A stretch of DNA of 7,247 nucleotides from Alphaproteobacteria bacterium (lineage in GTDB: Bacteria; Pseudomonadota; Alphaproteobacteria; RF32; CAG-977): assembly GCA_017476085.1 (NCBI GenBank), contig JAFVEJ010000098.1, positions 1 through 7,247 on the forward strand, in the 5' to 3' direction. Positions within the stretch are counted from its first letter, which is position 1; each line of letters starts with the position of its first letter. The notes under the pieces were generated by a model. The model saw only the letters and a list, made by a program, of their open reading frames with translations, made no database searches and had not been told where the DNA came from. This document shows positions 1-5,718 of this stretch, piece by piece. The position numbers and the translations under genes are program-made.

Positions 1-423
1 AAGCTGAGTTTGATATTCGTCTCCTTCAAAGACAGCGGGCAGGGCGACGCGTATGTCATCAACCAATTTATCGACGGCTTTGGCAAATATTTTGGCTTTG
101 CCTGCGGGCATACGGATCGCGGTCGGTTTATAAGGCGTTTTGAAATTATATACATAGCACCAATCATCCGGCGTTTTGCGTTTTTTAGCCGCTTTTGTCA
201 GAATTTGGCGAACCAAAGAAGACTTGCCCGTTCCCTCCGATCCGATGCAAAACAGATTGTATCCGTAAGAATCCATACTGATTCCGAAGTTAATGGCATT
301 GATCGCTTGTTCTTGTCCCAAAGGCTGATTTAAGTCTTCCAGGTCGCGGGTCGTTTCAAAAGATAAGAAGTCTAAATCGCAAGCGCTGTACAGCTGTTTA
401 TAGGAAAGTGCGGATATGGTCAT
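1..423 (-). CDS. Lon-related ATP-dependent protease (AAA_32 / LonB-like family), N-terminal part only
   Basis: The gene runs off the left edge, so only the first 141 codons are present (start ATG at 423-421). The visible protein matches the N-terminus of the Lon-like proteases that carry an AAA_32 domain. These are soluble ATP-dependent proteases with a C-terminal Ser-Lys Lon protease domain, which would lie outside the window. Seen here are an IGQE-like segment (LGQEQAINAINFGI, residues 35-48), a Walker A P-loop GSEGTGKS at 61-68, and the family-typical DDWCYVYNF at 86-94 followed by a PAGKAKIF stretch at 106-113. A ribosome binding site (GAGG on the minus strand, 431-434, 7 bases before the ATG) supports the start. 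The gene lies 38 bases downstream of the EamA transporter on the same strand with no terminator hairpin visible between them, so the two may share a transcript. Family assignment is confident; protease activity cannot be judged from this fragment. Confidence 0.88.
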   Translation of the reverse strand, partial: MTISALSYKQLYSACDLDFLSFETTRDLEDLNQPLGQEQAINAINFGISMDSYGYNLFCIGSEGTGKSSLVRQILTKAAKKRKTPDDWCYVYNFKTPYKPTAIRMPAGKAKIFAKAVDKLVDDIRVALPAVFEGDEYQTQL

Positions 424-430
424 TTAAGAA

Positions 431-434
431 CCTC
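431..434 (-). promoter_or_regulatory. ribosome binding site of the Lon-like protease gene
   Basis: On the minus strand the motif AGAGG lies 7 bases before the ATG at 423-421. It fixes the start of the protease gene and lies within the 38-base gap to the upstream transporter gene. No promoter-like pair was recognised in that gap, which fits co-transcription. Confidence 0.6.
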
Positions 435-461
435 TTTAGTTTATATGTTGTGAAGGTGCGG

Positions 462-1349
462 TCATTCATCGCCTTCCTTGCGTTTCAGGATGTAAACGCT
501 GGTCGTGATGATGATAGTGACTCCGATGACAAAATGTAAGGACAGAGCTTCGCCGAATAAAAACCAACCGATCAGGGCAGATAGAGGAATTTGCAGGTAA
601 TCTATCGGAGAAATAACAGTGGCTTTTCCGACCTGATAAGCTCTGATCACGCAATATTGTGCGGCGGTGGCTGTCGCGGCAATGATAAAAATACAAAAAA
701 GCGTCTTTAATCCGAACGGAACCCACAAATTATAAGTCGGATAAGCGGTTAAAATGCAGCAGGCAAGGCCGAAATACATTAACATTGCCAGATGATTTTC
801 CGTTCTGGACAGTTTTTGAATGTAAAGGTAAGTTAATGCAAGAAAAAATGAAGCTCCGAGCGCCGCTGCTTCCGGCAGGCTTAAACCCACGGGGCCCGGA
901 TTTAAAATGATTAAAACGCCGATAAAGCCCAGAACTGTGGCGATGCTTCTTTTCCAGCCGGCTCGTTCTTTTAACAGGAGAGCGGCTAACGGAATCGTAA
1001 ACAAAGAACGGGTGAAAACGATGGATGTCGCCGTTGCCAGATGCAGATGTTTATAAGCATAAAAAGTCAGAACAATATTGGTAACGCCGAATAATAAACG
1101 GCAAGTGTAATTTTTATATTGCCGTGTTTTCATAATACTGATTCCCTGTTTGCAGACAAAAGGCAAAATCAGCAACATTTGAAACAGGCAGCACAGAAAA
1201 ACAAGCTGGAAAGAACTTAATTCTTCACTGGCATATATAACCGCGCTGTATGAAATTTGGAACAAAACGACGGACGCCAACAACCATAAAGCCCCTGTTA
1301 AATTGGGGGAAAGAGATATTTTGTTGATTTTTTGAACGACATTCGGCAT
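462..1349 (-). CDS. EamA/DMT-family inner-membrane transporter (S-adenosylmethionine-carrier-like)
   Basis: A 295-residue, highly hydrophobic protein of the drug/metabolite transporter superfamily, probably with ten membrane helices arranged as two EamA repeats (about residues 18-150 and 160-290). Family-typical segments are visible: the end of the first repeat (TSIVFTRSLFTIPLAALLLK, about 108-127, followed by ERAGW), the start of the second repeat with SRTENHLAMLMYFGL (181-195), and a terminal SPIDYLQIPLSALIGWFLFG (247-266). These resemble the branch that includes the rickettsial S-adenosylmethionine carrier, but members of this branch move varied substrates and the cargo here is unknown. 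The ATG at 1349-1347 was chosen because it gives the usual family length and puts the first helix close to the N-terminus. The frame stays open upstream to a GTG at 1421, but that start would add a polar leader and overlap the divergent TPR gene. The Lon-like protease gene follows on the same strand. Confidence 0.85.
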   Translation of the reverse strand: MPNVVQKINKISLSPNLTGALWLLASVVLFQISYSAVIYASEELSSFQLVFLCCLFQMLLILPFVCKQGISIMKTRQYKNYTCRLLFGVTNIVLTFYAYKHLHLATATSIVFTRSLFTIPLAALLLKERAGWKRSIATVLGFIGVLIILNPGPVGLSLPEAAALGASFFLALTYLYIQKLSRTENHLAMLMYFGLACCILTAYPTYNLWVPFGLKTLFCIFIIAATATAAQYCVIRAYQVGKATVISPIDYLQIPLSALIGWFLFGEALSLHFVIGVTIIITTSVYILKRKEGDE

Positions 1350-1386
1350 CTGATTTGCTACCCTTGAATCTAGCAGATCATTATAC

Positions 1387-1390
1387 GAGG
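1387..1390 (+). promoter_or_regulatory. ribosome binding site deciding the TPR gene start
   Basis: GAGG lies 6 bases before the ATG at 1397. The frame is open further upstream to a TTG at 1355, but that start has no comparable site and would run almost to the divergent transporter's ATG. The ATG at 1397 is therefore preferred. The gap between the two divergent starts (1350-1396) is only 47 bases and must hold both promoters unless they reach into the neighbouring gene. No convincing -35/-10 pair was found there. Confidence 0.6.
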
Positions 1391-1396
1391 CAGAGT

Positions 1397-2677
1397 ATGA
1401 ATCAATCGTATATATTGACACAGGAAATTATCGAAAATTACCGCGTCATTTGCCGGTCGGAATCGCGGAATATTGAAAATTGGTTGATTTTAGGGCGGTG
1501 TTTGGTTGATGTTCAGCGCTATGACGAAGCGCAGGAAGCTCTGATAAAAATTTTTGAAGAAGGACGATTCTTTTCGTTTAAAAACGGTGTGCCGCGGCTT
1601 CGGCTTTCATCGTTGTGGCATTGGCGGCAGAATCGTATGTTGTTTGCCAAAGCGTATTCCGATTTGGCGATGATATCGCTTAATCAGGGCAATCTGGCGG
1701 AATCGGAAAGGCAGCTGACCATGGCTCTGGCTGTTTTTGAAAAAGAAGAAGACGATTTTGAATATGCCCGTGCGGCGAATCGACTGGGTATGGTTTATCG
1801 TTTGGCGGGCGCGTTTGAAAGCGCGGAAGAAGCTCATTATCGGGCTAAAAATCTGGCAAAAAAGCATCAGTGGACGGCAATTCTGGCTGAAACCCTCGGA
1901 AATTTGGGAATGGTTTATGAGGGCAAAGACAGATTTGATTTGGCACTGGAACAACATACGGATGCTTTAAAACTTCTGGAAAAAGACGAAAAGCATTCTT
2001 TTGAAGCCGCTTGCGTGCAGCGGCAGATCGGTTTGTGTTATCTGCGAAAAGGCGTATGTGATCAGGCTTTAAAGGCGCTCGAACAGAGTTTTAAGGCTTT
2101 TGAAAAACAGCATGATCTGATTATGCAAAGTCGTATTTTAAACGATATGACATTAGCGTATCAGACAACGGGAAATGATAAAAAAGCATTGGAGATCGCA
2201 AAACAATCCGTTCAAATGGCGATGGCGTCAAAAGACGGATTTGAATTGGCTGCCAATCGGCTGTTATATGGCGGATTGAGAGTGGAACAAAATAATACGG
2301 ATGAAGAAACGGAAGAGTTGTTGTTGAACGCGTTAGACTTTTTTAAAGAAAAAGATCGAAGGGCGGAAAACGCCAATACGGCCGCTATGCTGGGATTGCT
2401 GTATTTGCGCCGCGGCGAATGGGATCAGGCGGAAAGCTATTTCAAAGACTCTATGCATATTGAGGAACGTCTGCATCGCAGTTTGGGGCTGGCTTCGGAT
2501 TTCAGCAATTTGGGATTGATCGCGCAGAAAAAAGGACAAAATCAAAAAGCCGCCGAATATTGGTATCGGGCGGCCCTTCAATTTGAAAGCAGCGGAGATC
2601 ATAAATCCGCCGAATATTTTAAACAAAAGTCTTCTCTTATGTGGGAGGCTGCAAGAGTTCCTGTTCATCCAAAATAG
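1397..2677 (+). CDS. soluble tetratricopeptide-repeat (TPR) protein, about nine repeats
   Basis: A 426-residue protein built almost entirely of TPR helix pairs. The A-helix patterns begin near residues 28, 86, 126, 165, 206, 246, 286, 328 and 368. From the third on they are spaced about 40 residues apart, the long-period TPR type known from kinesin light chain and LGN-like proteins, rather than the 34-residue classic. Good examples are AANRLGMVYRLAGAFESAEE (126-145) and MLGLLYLRRGEWDQAESYF (331-349). No signal peptide, membrane helix or fused effector or enzyme domain is visible, so it is probably a cytoplasmic scaffold or adaptor; its partner is unknown. It is transcribed divergently from the EamA transporter, and its 3' end overlaps the opposite-strand EEP-like gene by 41 bases. 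The start is fixed by a ribosome binding site at 1387-1390. Confidence 0.85.
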   Translation: MNQSYILTQEIIENYRVICRSESRNIENWLILGRCLVDVQRYDEAQEALIKIFEEGRFFSFKNGVPRLRLSSLWHWRQNRMLFAKAYSDLAMISLNQGNLAESERQLTMALAVFEKEEDDFEYARAANRLGMVYRLAGAFESAEEAHYRAKNLAKKHQWTAILAETLGNLGMVYEGKDRFDLALEQHTDALKLLEKDEKHSFEAACVQRQIGLCYLRKGVCDQALKALEQSFKAFEKQHDLIMQSRILNDMTLAYQTTGNDKKALEIAKQSVQMAMASKDGFELAANRLLYGGLRVEQNNTDEETEELLLNALDFFKEKDRRAENANTAAMLGLLYLRRGEWDQAESYFKDSMHIEERLHRSLGLASDFSNLGLIAQKKGQNQKAAEYWYRAALQFESSGDHKSAEYFKQKSSLMWEAARVPVHPK

Positions 2678-3659
2678 GGGACAGTTGCAAAAATTCGATT
2701 TTTTTGCGCAAGGGAGCTATTTTGAAAACGGCCGAAATAGCGTTGTGACCCGTTTTCAGCCAGTCTTTAGCTTTAATGTCAGCCGTTTCAATTCCGGGAT
2801 GTGTGTAAATATGATCTGTGGGCCGGCGCGAATAAAAGGGCATATCCATTCCTGAAACCAATAATTTTCCCTGCGGTTTTAATCCGGCATACGCTTCCAG
2901 GTCATTCAACAGCCAGCTCCAGGCCGAAGCGCCGAGATTTCCGATCAAAACAACCGGTTCGTCACGGCTGCGGACAAAATTCGACAGTTCAAAAACTTCC
3001 TGTTTTGCTTTGTCGTAGTTTTTTTCATTCCATGGGTTGTCAAAAAAAGTCAGCAGGAATGTCAGTTTGCGCGTTTCAACCACACGGGAAACCCACAGAC
3101 TGTCTTCTCCTAATGTTTCTCCACGGTCAACACTGGGAGTTCTGGAAAAAACAAGCTTCATTTTTCCCGTGGTATCCAGAGTTTGATTCTGCAGCGAATA
3201 AGAACCGATCACGTCTTCCAAATGACGGTAAACCTCTATCGGAACATTTGTCCACATAACCAAATCGGTTTGAATGCTTTCCATCATATACTGTATCCGA
3301 TCCAGACTGTTTTCCGAATCTTTCATATTTTGATATAAAACGGTGAAAATATGAGAATCTTCCGGTAGGTCGGATTTCTTTTGCGTTAAATGGGAATGGG
3401 ACGCCATCAATATCAGGTTTAATAAGGCGCAAAGCAGAAAAACAAACATTTTTCCCCAACGCTGTTTAAACAGGCACCAGAAAAACAACAGGAAACTCAG
3501 GCCGGCCGCCTGCATTTTAAATTCGCCCGCATAATCCAGTCGCCAGTTCAAGCTGCGCCCTAACGTGCTTAACAAAGTCAAAACGGGAATTAAAAAAAGC
3601 AGCCCCGTGATTAAGAAGTGTTCACGTTCTTCAAATTTACGTTTTGACAGATAACCCAT
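2637..3659 (-). CDS. membrane-anchored EEP-fold (exonuclease/endonuclease/phosphatase-like) protein, probably catalytically inactive
   Basis: A 340-residue protein with three predicted membrane helices at the N-terminus (about 15-35, 50-66 and 71-88), followed by a domain with the layout of YafD-like EEP proteins. Recognisable points are the first strand with a conserved Asn (VLYQNM, N111), the TDLVMWTNV strand (131-139), VVLIGNLGASAWS (236-248) where active enzymes have GDFNA, TDHIYTHPG (281-289) and TGHNAISAVF (303-312) where active enzymes have SDH. The metal-binding Glu (N138 here), the Asp-x-Asn pair (N241 and G243) and the last Asp (G304) are all replaced. H305 and the D282-H283 pair remain. 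The ATG at 3659 is preferred over an in-frame GTG at 3731, because an AGAGA-like site lies 7 bases before it and the longer form would cross the operator-like palindrome. The fold is reasonably sure from the pattern; inactivity is inferred; the biological role is unknown. Confidence 0.7.
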   Translation of the reverse strand: MGYLSKRKFEEREHFLITGLLFLIPVLTLLSTLGRSLNWRLDYAGEFKMQAAGLSFLLFFWCLFKQRWGKMFVFLLCALLNLILMASHSHLTQKKSDLPEDSHIFTVLYQNMKDSENSLDRIQYMMESIQTDLVMWTNVPIEVYRHLEDVIGSYSLQNQTLDTTGKMKLVFSRTPSVDRGETLGEDSLWVSRVVETRKLTFLLTFFDNPWNEKNYDKAKQEVFELSNFVRSRDEPVVLIGNLGASAWSWLLNDLEAYAGLKPQGKLLVSGMDMPFYSRRPTDHIYTHPGIETADIKAKDWLKTGHNAISAVFKIAPLRKKIEFLQLSPILDEQELLQPPT

Positions 3660-3693
3660 TTCCCGTCTCTTAGAAAAAATAACTCTGGTAAGT

Positions 3694-3722
3694 TCGACAA
3701 AATAAAGATAACATACTGTTAT
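3694..3722 (+). promoter_or_regulatory. candidate sigma70-type promoter of the TPR/coiled-coil membrane gene
   Basis: TCGACA (3694-3699, five of six matches to TTGACA) is separated by 17 bases from TGTTAT (3717-3722, four of six matches to TATAAT). Transcription would start near 3730, giving a leader of about 35 bases before the ATG at 3764. The -10 element lies in the right arm of a perfect palindrome. This was read by eye and not scored statistically. Confidence 0.4.
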
Positions 3723-3729
3723 CTGTAAC
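3701..3729 (-). promoter_or_regulatory. candidate promoter of the EEP-like gene
   Basis: On the minus strand, GTTACA (3729-3724) and TTTATT (3706-3701) are 17 bases apart. Each matches the sigma70 consensus at four of six positions. The spacer (3707-3723) almost exactly contains the palindrome shared with the opposite promoter. This is weaker than the plus-strand candidate. Confidence 0.28.
3706..3724. promoter_or_regulatory. perfect inverted repeat, candidate operator in a divergent promoter region
   Basis: AGATAACA and TGTTATCT form a perfect 8-bp inverted repeat around a 3-base centre (TAC). It lies between two divergent genes, overlaps the -10 of the plus-strand promoter candidate and fills the spacer of the minus-strand one. 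That is where a dimeric repressor would block both. The loop is too short and the stem too AT-rich for an intrinsic terminator, so a protein binding site is the better reading. No regulator gene was identified in the window. Confidence 0.45.
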
Positions 3730-3763
3730 ACAACGCAACTGTTTATCGGAAAACAAATAAAAA

Positions 3764-4990
3764 ATGCTTTCTTCTCCGTTTGATGTTTTCGGTGTTTTAA
3801 AACAATTTACGCAATCCGTCGGAGCTTTTCTGCCGGAACATGCCGGTTCTGTAGGCGGTATCGTTGTTTTTGCCGTTTTGGTCAGAACGGGAATCAAAAT
3901 TTTGTCGCGTTCTCCGGCAAAAGGAGCGTCTATGCGGCAAACGGCGGCGCCGGATTCGGATAAATCGGTCGATGCTCAAGAGGCCGGCGCTTCAAACGGC
4001 GGAGAGGAAGAACAGTCGGAAAACAAACAGATTGAAGCCGAAAAACAAAAAGAAGAGGAACGTCGGCGTGCTCAGGAACAGCTGAAAGAGTTGTTTGAAT
4101 TGTTTCAGGACGGAAACGAAAAGCCTAAACAAAGAACGCAGGAAGAAAAAGAGCTGGAAGAATTGGGGCTGGAACGCGGCGATCTGGAACAGCTCAGAGG
4201 GCAGTATAAAGAGCTGACGTTGGAAATTTCTTCTTTGTTGGAAAAGGGCTTGTCGGCGGAACAAACGGCTAAGACGTTAATTTCCAAAACAGCCGAACAA
4301 GTTCCCGTAATGGAACTGCAGCCTTTAATCGAAACAATGACGTTGTTTTTGAAAAGAGAAACGGCGGAAAAAAATACGGCTGTTATCGGTATGGATCCGC
4401 AATTTGAACAAAAAGCGGCGTTAAGCGCTTTAAAACGGGGCGATTATGAAACGGCTCTGGGATATTTGGAACGTCAGGCCATTGAAATGATGAACAAAGC
4501 TTCGTCTTCTCATCGCAGTGATGTTTGCACGCCCGCATTGGAACAGGCTGCCTCGTTGTATCGGGCAATCGGTGTTTTAACACGGCCGTTGGATCCCGAA
4601 AGAAGTTTTGAGGCGTTGAAAAAATCAAAAGAGTTGGTTGCTGATAATACAGCGACGGACGCCTTGATCGCCCGGGCGTATTATGAAAGCGGCAAAGAGA
4701 AAAAAGCTCTGCAGACGTTTGAAAATATTGTTGAAAATATTAACGGGAGCGATTATGCGGCGCAATATGCGGCACAGATGCTTTCTCAAATCAGAACACA
4801 GCGCGTGATGCAGCAGGCGGAAAGAATCCGTGAAGAATATGAACATCGTTTGGGCGATGCGGAAGGGCGCCAGAAAACAGAGCAGAGAGAAACGCTGCAG
4901 CAAAGAAAGCGTGCCGAAGTGATGCGGGCGAACAGCCGCTTTATTGCCGAAGAAGCGCGTGAACGTGATAATGAACGTGAATTCGGTTGA
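3764..4990 (+). CDS. single-pass membrane protein with charged linker, TPR-like region and C-terminal coiled coil
   Basis: A 408-residue protein I cannot assign to a named family. Visible layout: a short N-terminal region, one membrane helix (about 27-47, GGIVVFAVLV core), and a linker rich in Glu, Lys and Gln (about 58-135) likely to be disordered or coiled. Further on come helical repeats resembling TPR at about 217-242 (LSALKRGDYETALGYLERQA) and about 258-325 (LYRAIGVLTRP, then ARAYYESGKEKKALQTFENI). The last part, about 345-405, is charged and helical, probably a coiled coil. The large domain is probably cytoplasmic with the helix as anchor, but topology is inferred. The only upstream Shine-Dalgarno-like bases are CGGA at 3747-3750, a little far from the ATG, so translation may be modest. 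The gene ends 5 bases before the stop of the convergent LRAT-like gene. A role as an envelope-anchored assembly or scaffold protein is a guess. Confidence 0.75.
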   Translation: MLSSPFDVFGVLKQFTQSVGAFLPEHAGSVGGIVVFAVLVRTGIKILSRSPAKGASMRQTAAPDSDKSVDAQEAGASNGGEEEQSENKQIEAEKQKEEERRRAQEQLKELFELFQDGNEKPKQRTQEEKELEELGLERGDLEQLRGQYKELTLEISSLLEKGLSAEQTAKTLISKTAEQVPVMELQPLIETMTLFLKRETAEKNTAVIGMDPQFEQKAALSALKRGDYETALGYLERQAIEMMNKASSSHRSDVCTPALEQAASLYRAIGVLTRPLDPERSFEALKKSKELVADNTATDALIARAYYESGKEKKALQTFENIVENINGSDYAAQYAAQMLSQIRTQRVMQQAERIREEYEHRLGDAEGRQKTEQRETLQQRKRAEVMRANSRFIAEEARERDNEREFG

Positions 4991-4995
4991 TTTTT

Positions 4996-5568
4996 TTATT
5001 CAAACAGAACGGGACGCCAATTAAAAGTCTTAGCCGGTTCGGGTTTGGGAGTTCTTAAAATAAAGTTTTTCAATCGGATCCACCACGGCTGTTTCGGTCT
5101 TAACTGTTCCTGATGCGCCAGGATGACATCTTCCAACTGGGAAAAAGAAACGACATCGTTGTCAAAATTTCCCGTGATGCAGCCGGCCGTAAAACGATGG
5201 CAGTTGTTGAACAGGACATTATACGGCGTTTGTTGATTAACCTTCTTTTTCGCGCGTTTGGCAATGGCTGAAGAACGCAGCGGTTCGTCCGTATTGCCGT
5301 AACAGGCGACGTAAATGCGGTTGGAAGCGGGATTTGTGCCGGGCGGAAAAAAGCTTCGACTGTTTTCGATACGAATCTGGCTGTGACGATTCAGGCTGAC
5401 GATTTTGCCGTTGCCGATATACAGTCCGGTGTGTTCCAGAAAAACAGTCAGATCACATTTCAAAATACATCCTTTTACGGGGAAAACTTCAGGAAAAGCA
5501 AGCGTTTTAGATTGCCTCTTTCTGAAGTTTTTCCGCAGCATGCGCAAAAATCGTCTGCTTTTGTTCAT
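4996..5568 (-). CDS. LRAT-domain protein (permuted papain-like / NlpC-P60 superfamily)
   Basis: A 190-residue protein with the lecithin:retinol acyltransferase-like fold, whose members are cysteine acyltransferases, hydrolases or peptidases. The His segment is EHTGLYIGNGKIVSL (45-59, H46) and the catalytic Cys segment is YNVLFNNCHRFTAGCITGNF (116-135, C123). IYVACYG (85-91) fits the strand between them. The second His of animal LRAT and HRASLS enzymes, 12 residues after the first, is Ser58 here; H62 lies nearby. This may be normal for the bacterial branch that carries the NNCHxFxxGC form. The N-terminus is very basic (KSRRFLRMLRKNFRKRQSK, 3-21) and the C-terminal part has a WW-containing stretch near 162; both could touch membranes. 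No signal peptide is evident. The start ATG has GGGA at 5580-5577, 8 bases upstream. It is convergent with the coiled-coil gene and divergent from potA. Substrate unknown. Confidence 0.75.
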   Translation of the reverse strand: MNKSRRFLRMLRKNFRKRQSKTLAFPEVFPVKGCILKCDLTVFLEHTGLYIGNGKIVSLNRHSQIRIENSRSFFPPGTNPASNRIYVACYGNTDEPLRSSAIAKRAKKKVNQQTPYNVLFNNCHRFTAGCITGNFDNDVVSFSQLEDVILAHQEQLRPKQPWWIRLKNFILRTPKPEPAKTFNWRPVLFE

Positions 5569-5718
5569 CTGTTCCGTCCCAAAATAAACAAACGCATTTT
5601 ATCGAAAATTGTTTTTTTTTAAAGCGTCCTTTGCAAAAAAAAATCTTTCTGATAAAAGTAATGTATAAAACAACAATCTCGGTTAATTGCCGGTTTTGAT
5701 TTGAAGGACAGAAAAAAT
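5569..5718. promoter_or_regulatory. divergent intergenic region between the LRAT-like gene and potA, with long A/T tracts
   Basis: This 150-base gap, the longest non-coding stretch in the window, should hold promoters for both neighbours. It contains a run of nine T (5612-5620) and a run of nine A (5635-5643) arranged head to head around a 14-base centre that itself has AAAG and CTTT arms. A TATAAA at 5664-5669 is a possible -10 for potA, and TAAAAT on the minus strand (5601-5596) a possible -10 for the LRAT-like gene. Neither has a good -35 at the right distance. The A/T tracts could act as upstream promoter elements or bend the DNA. Confidence 0.4.
5705..5708 (+). promoter_or_regulatory. 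ribosome binding site deciding the potA start
   Basis: AGGA lies 10 bases before the ATG at 5719. The same frame is open from a TTG at 5701, but that codon sits before this site and would add six charged residues absent from typical PotA proteins. The ATG is therefore taken as the start. Confidence 0.6.

Noticed and set aside
10..333. Open plus-strand frame of 107 codons at the left end
   Set aside because: It lies wholly opposite the Lon-like protease gene, whose translation matches a known family with an intact Walker A motif. No ribosome binding site or family resemblance supports the plus-strand frame.
1350..1421. Longer N-terminus of the transporter from a GTG at 1421
   Set aside because: It would overlap the TPR start, add a polar leader not seen in the family and lacks a good ribosome binding site. 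The ATG at 1349 gives the usual length.
2687..2707. Hairpin-like GCAAAAAT / ATTTTTTTGC just after the TPR stop, as a terminator
   Set aside because: The arms are unequal in length and nearly all A/T, and the sequence is coding on the other strand (Lys-Lys-Ile-Glu-Phe-Leu). It is not a convincing intrinsic terminator.
3660..3731. Upstream GTG start for the EEP-like protein
   Set aside because: It would place the palindrome and the candidate -10 inside coding sequence. The added residues have no family counterpart, and the ATG at 3659 has its own AGAGA-like ribosome binding site.
3992..4264. Minus-strand frame rich in Phe and Leu, looking like a membrane protein
   Set aside because: It is the antisense of the Glu/Lys/Gln-rich linker of the coiled-coil gene, where GAA and AAA codons read as TTC and TTT. 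It has no independent support.
4988..4998. T-run between the convergent coiled-coil and LRAT-like genes as a bidirectional terminator
   Set aside because: Seven T are present, but no GC-rich stem precedes them on either strand.
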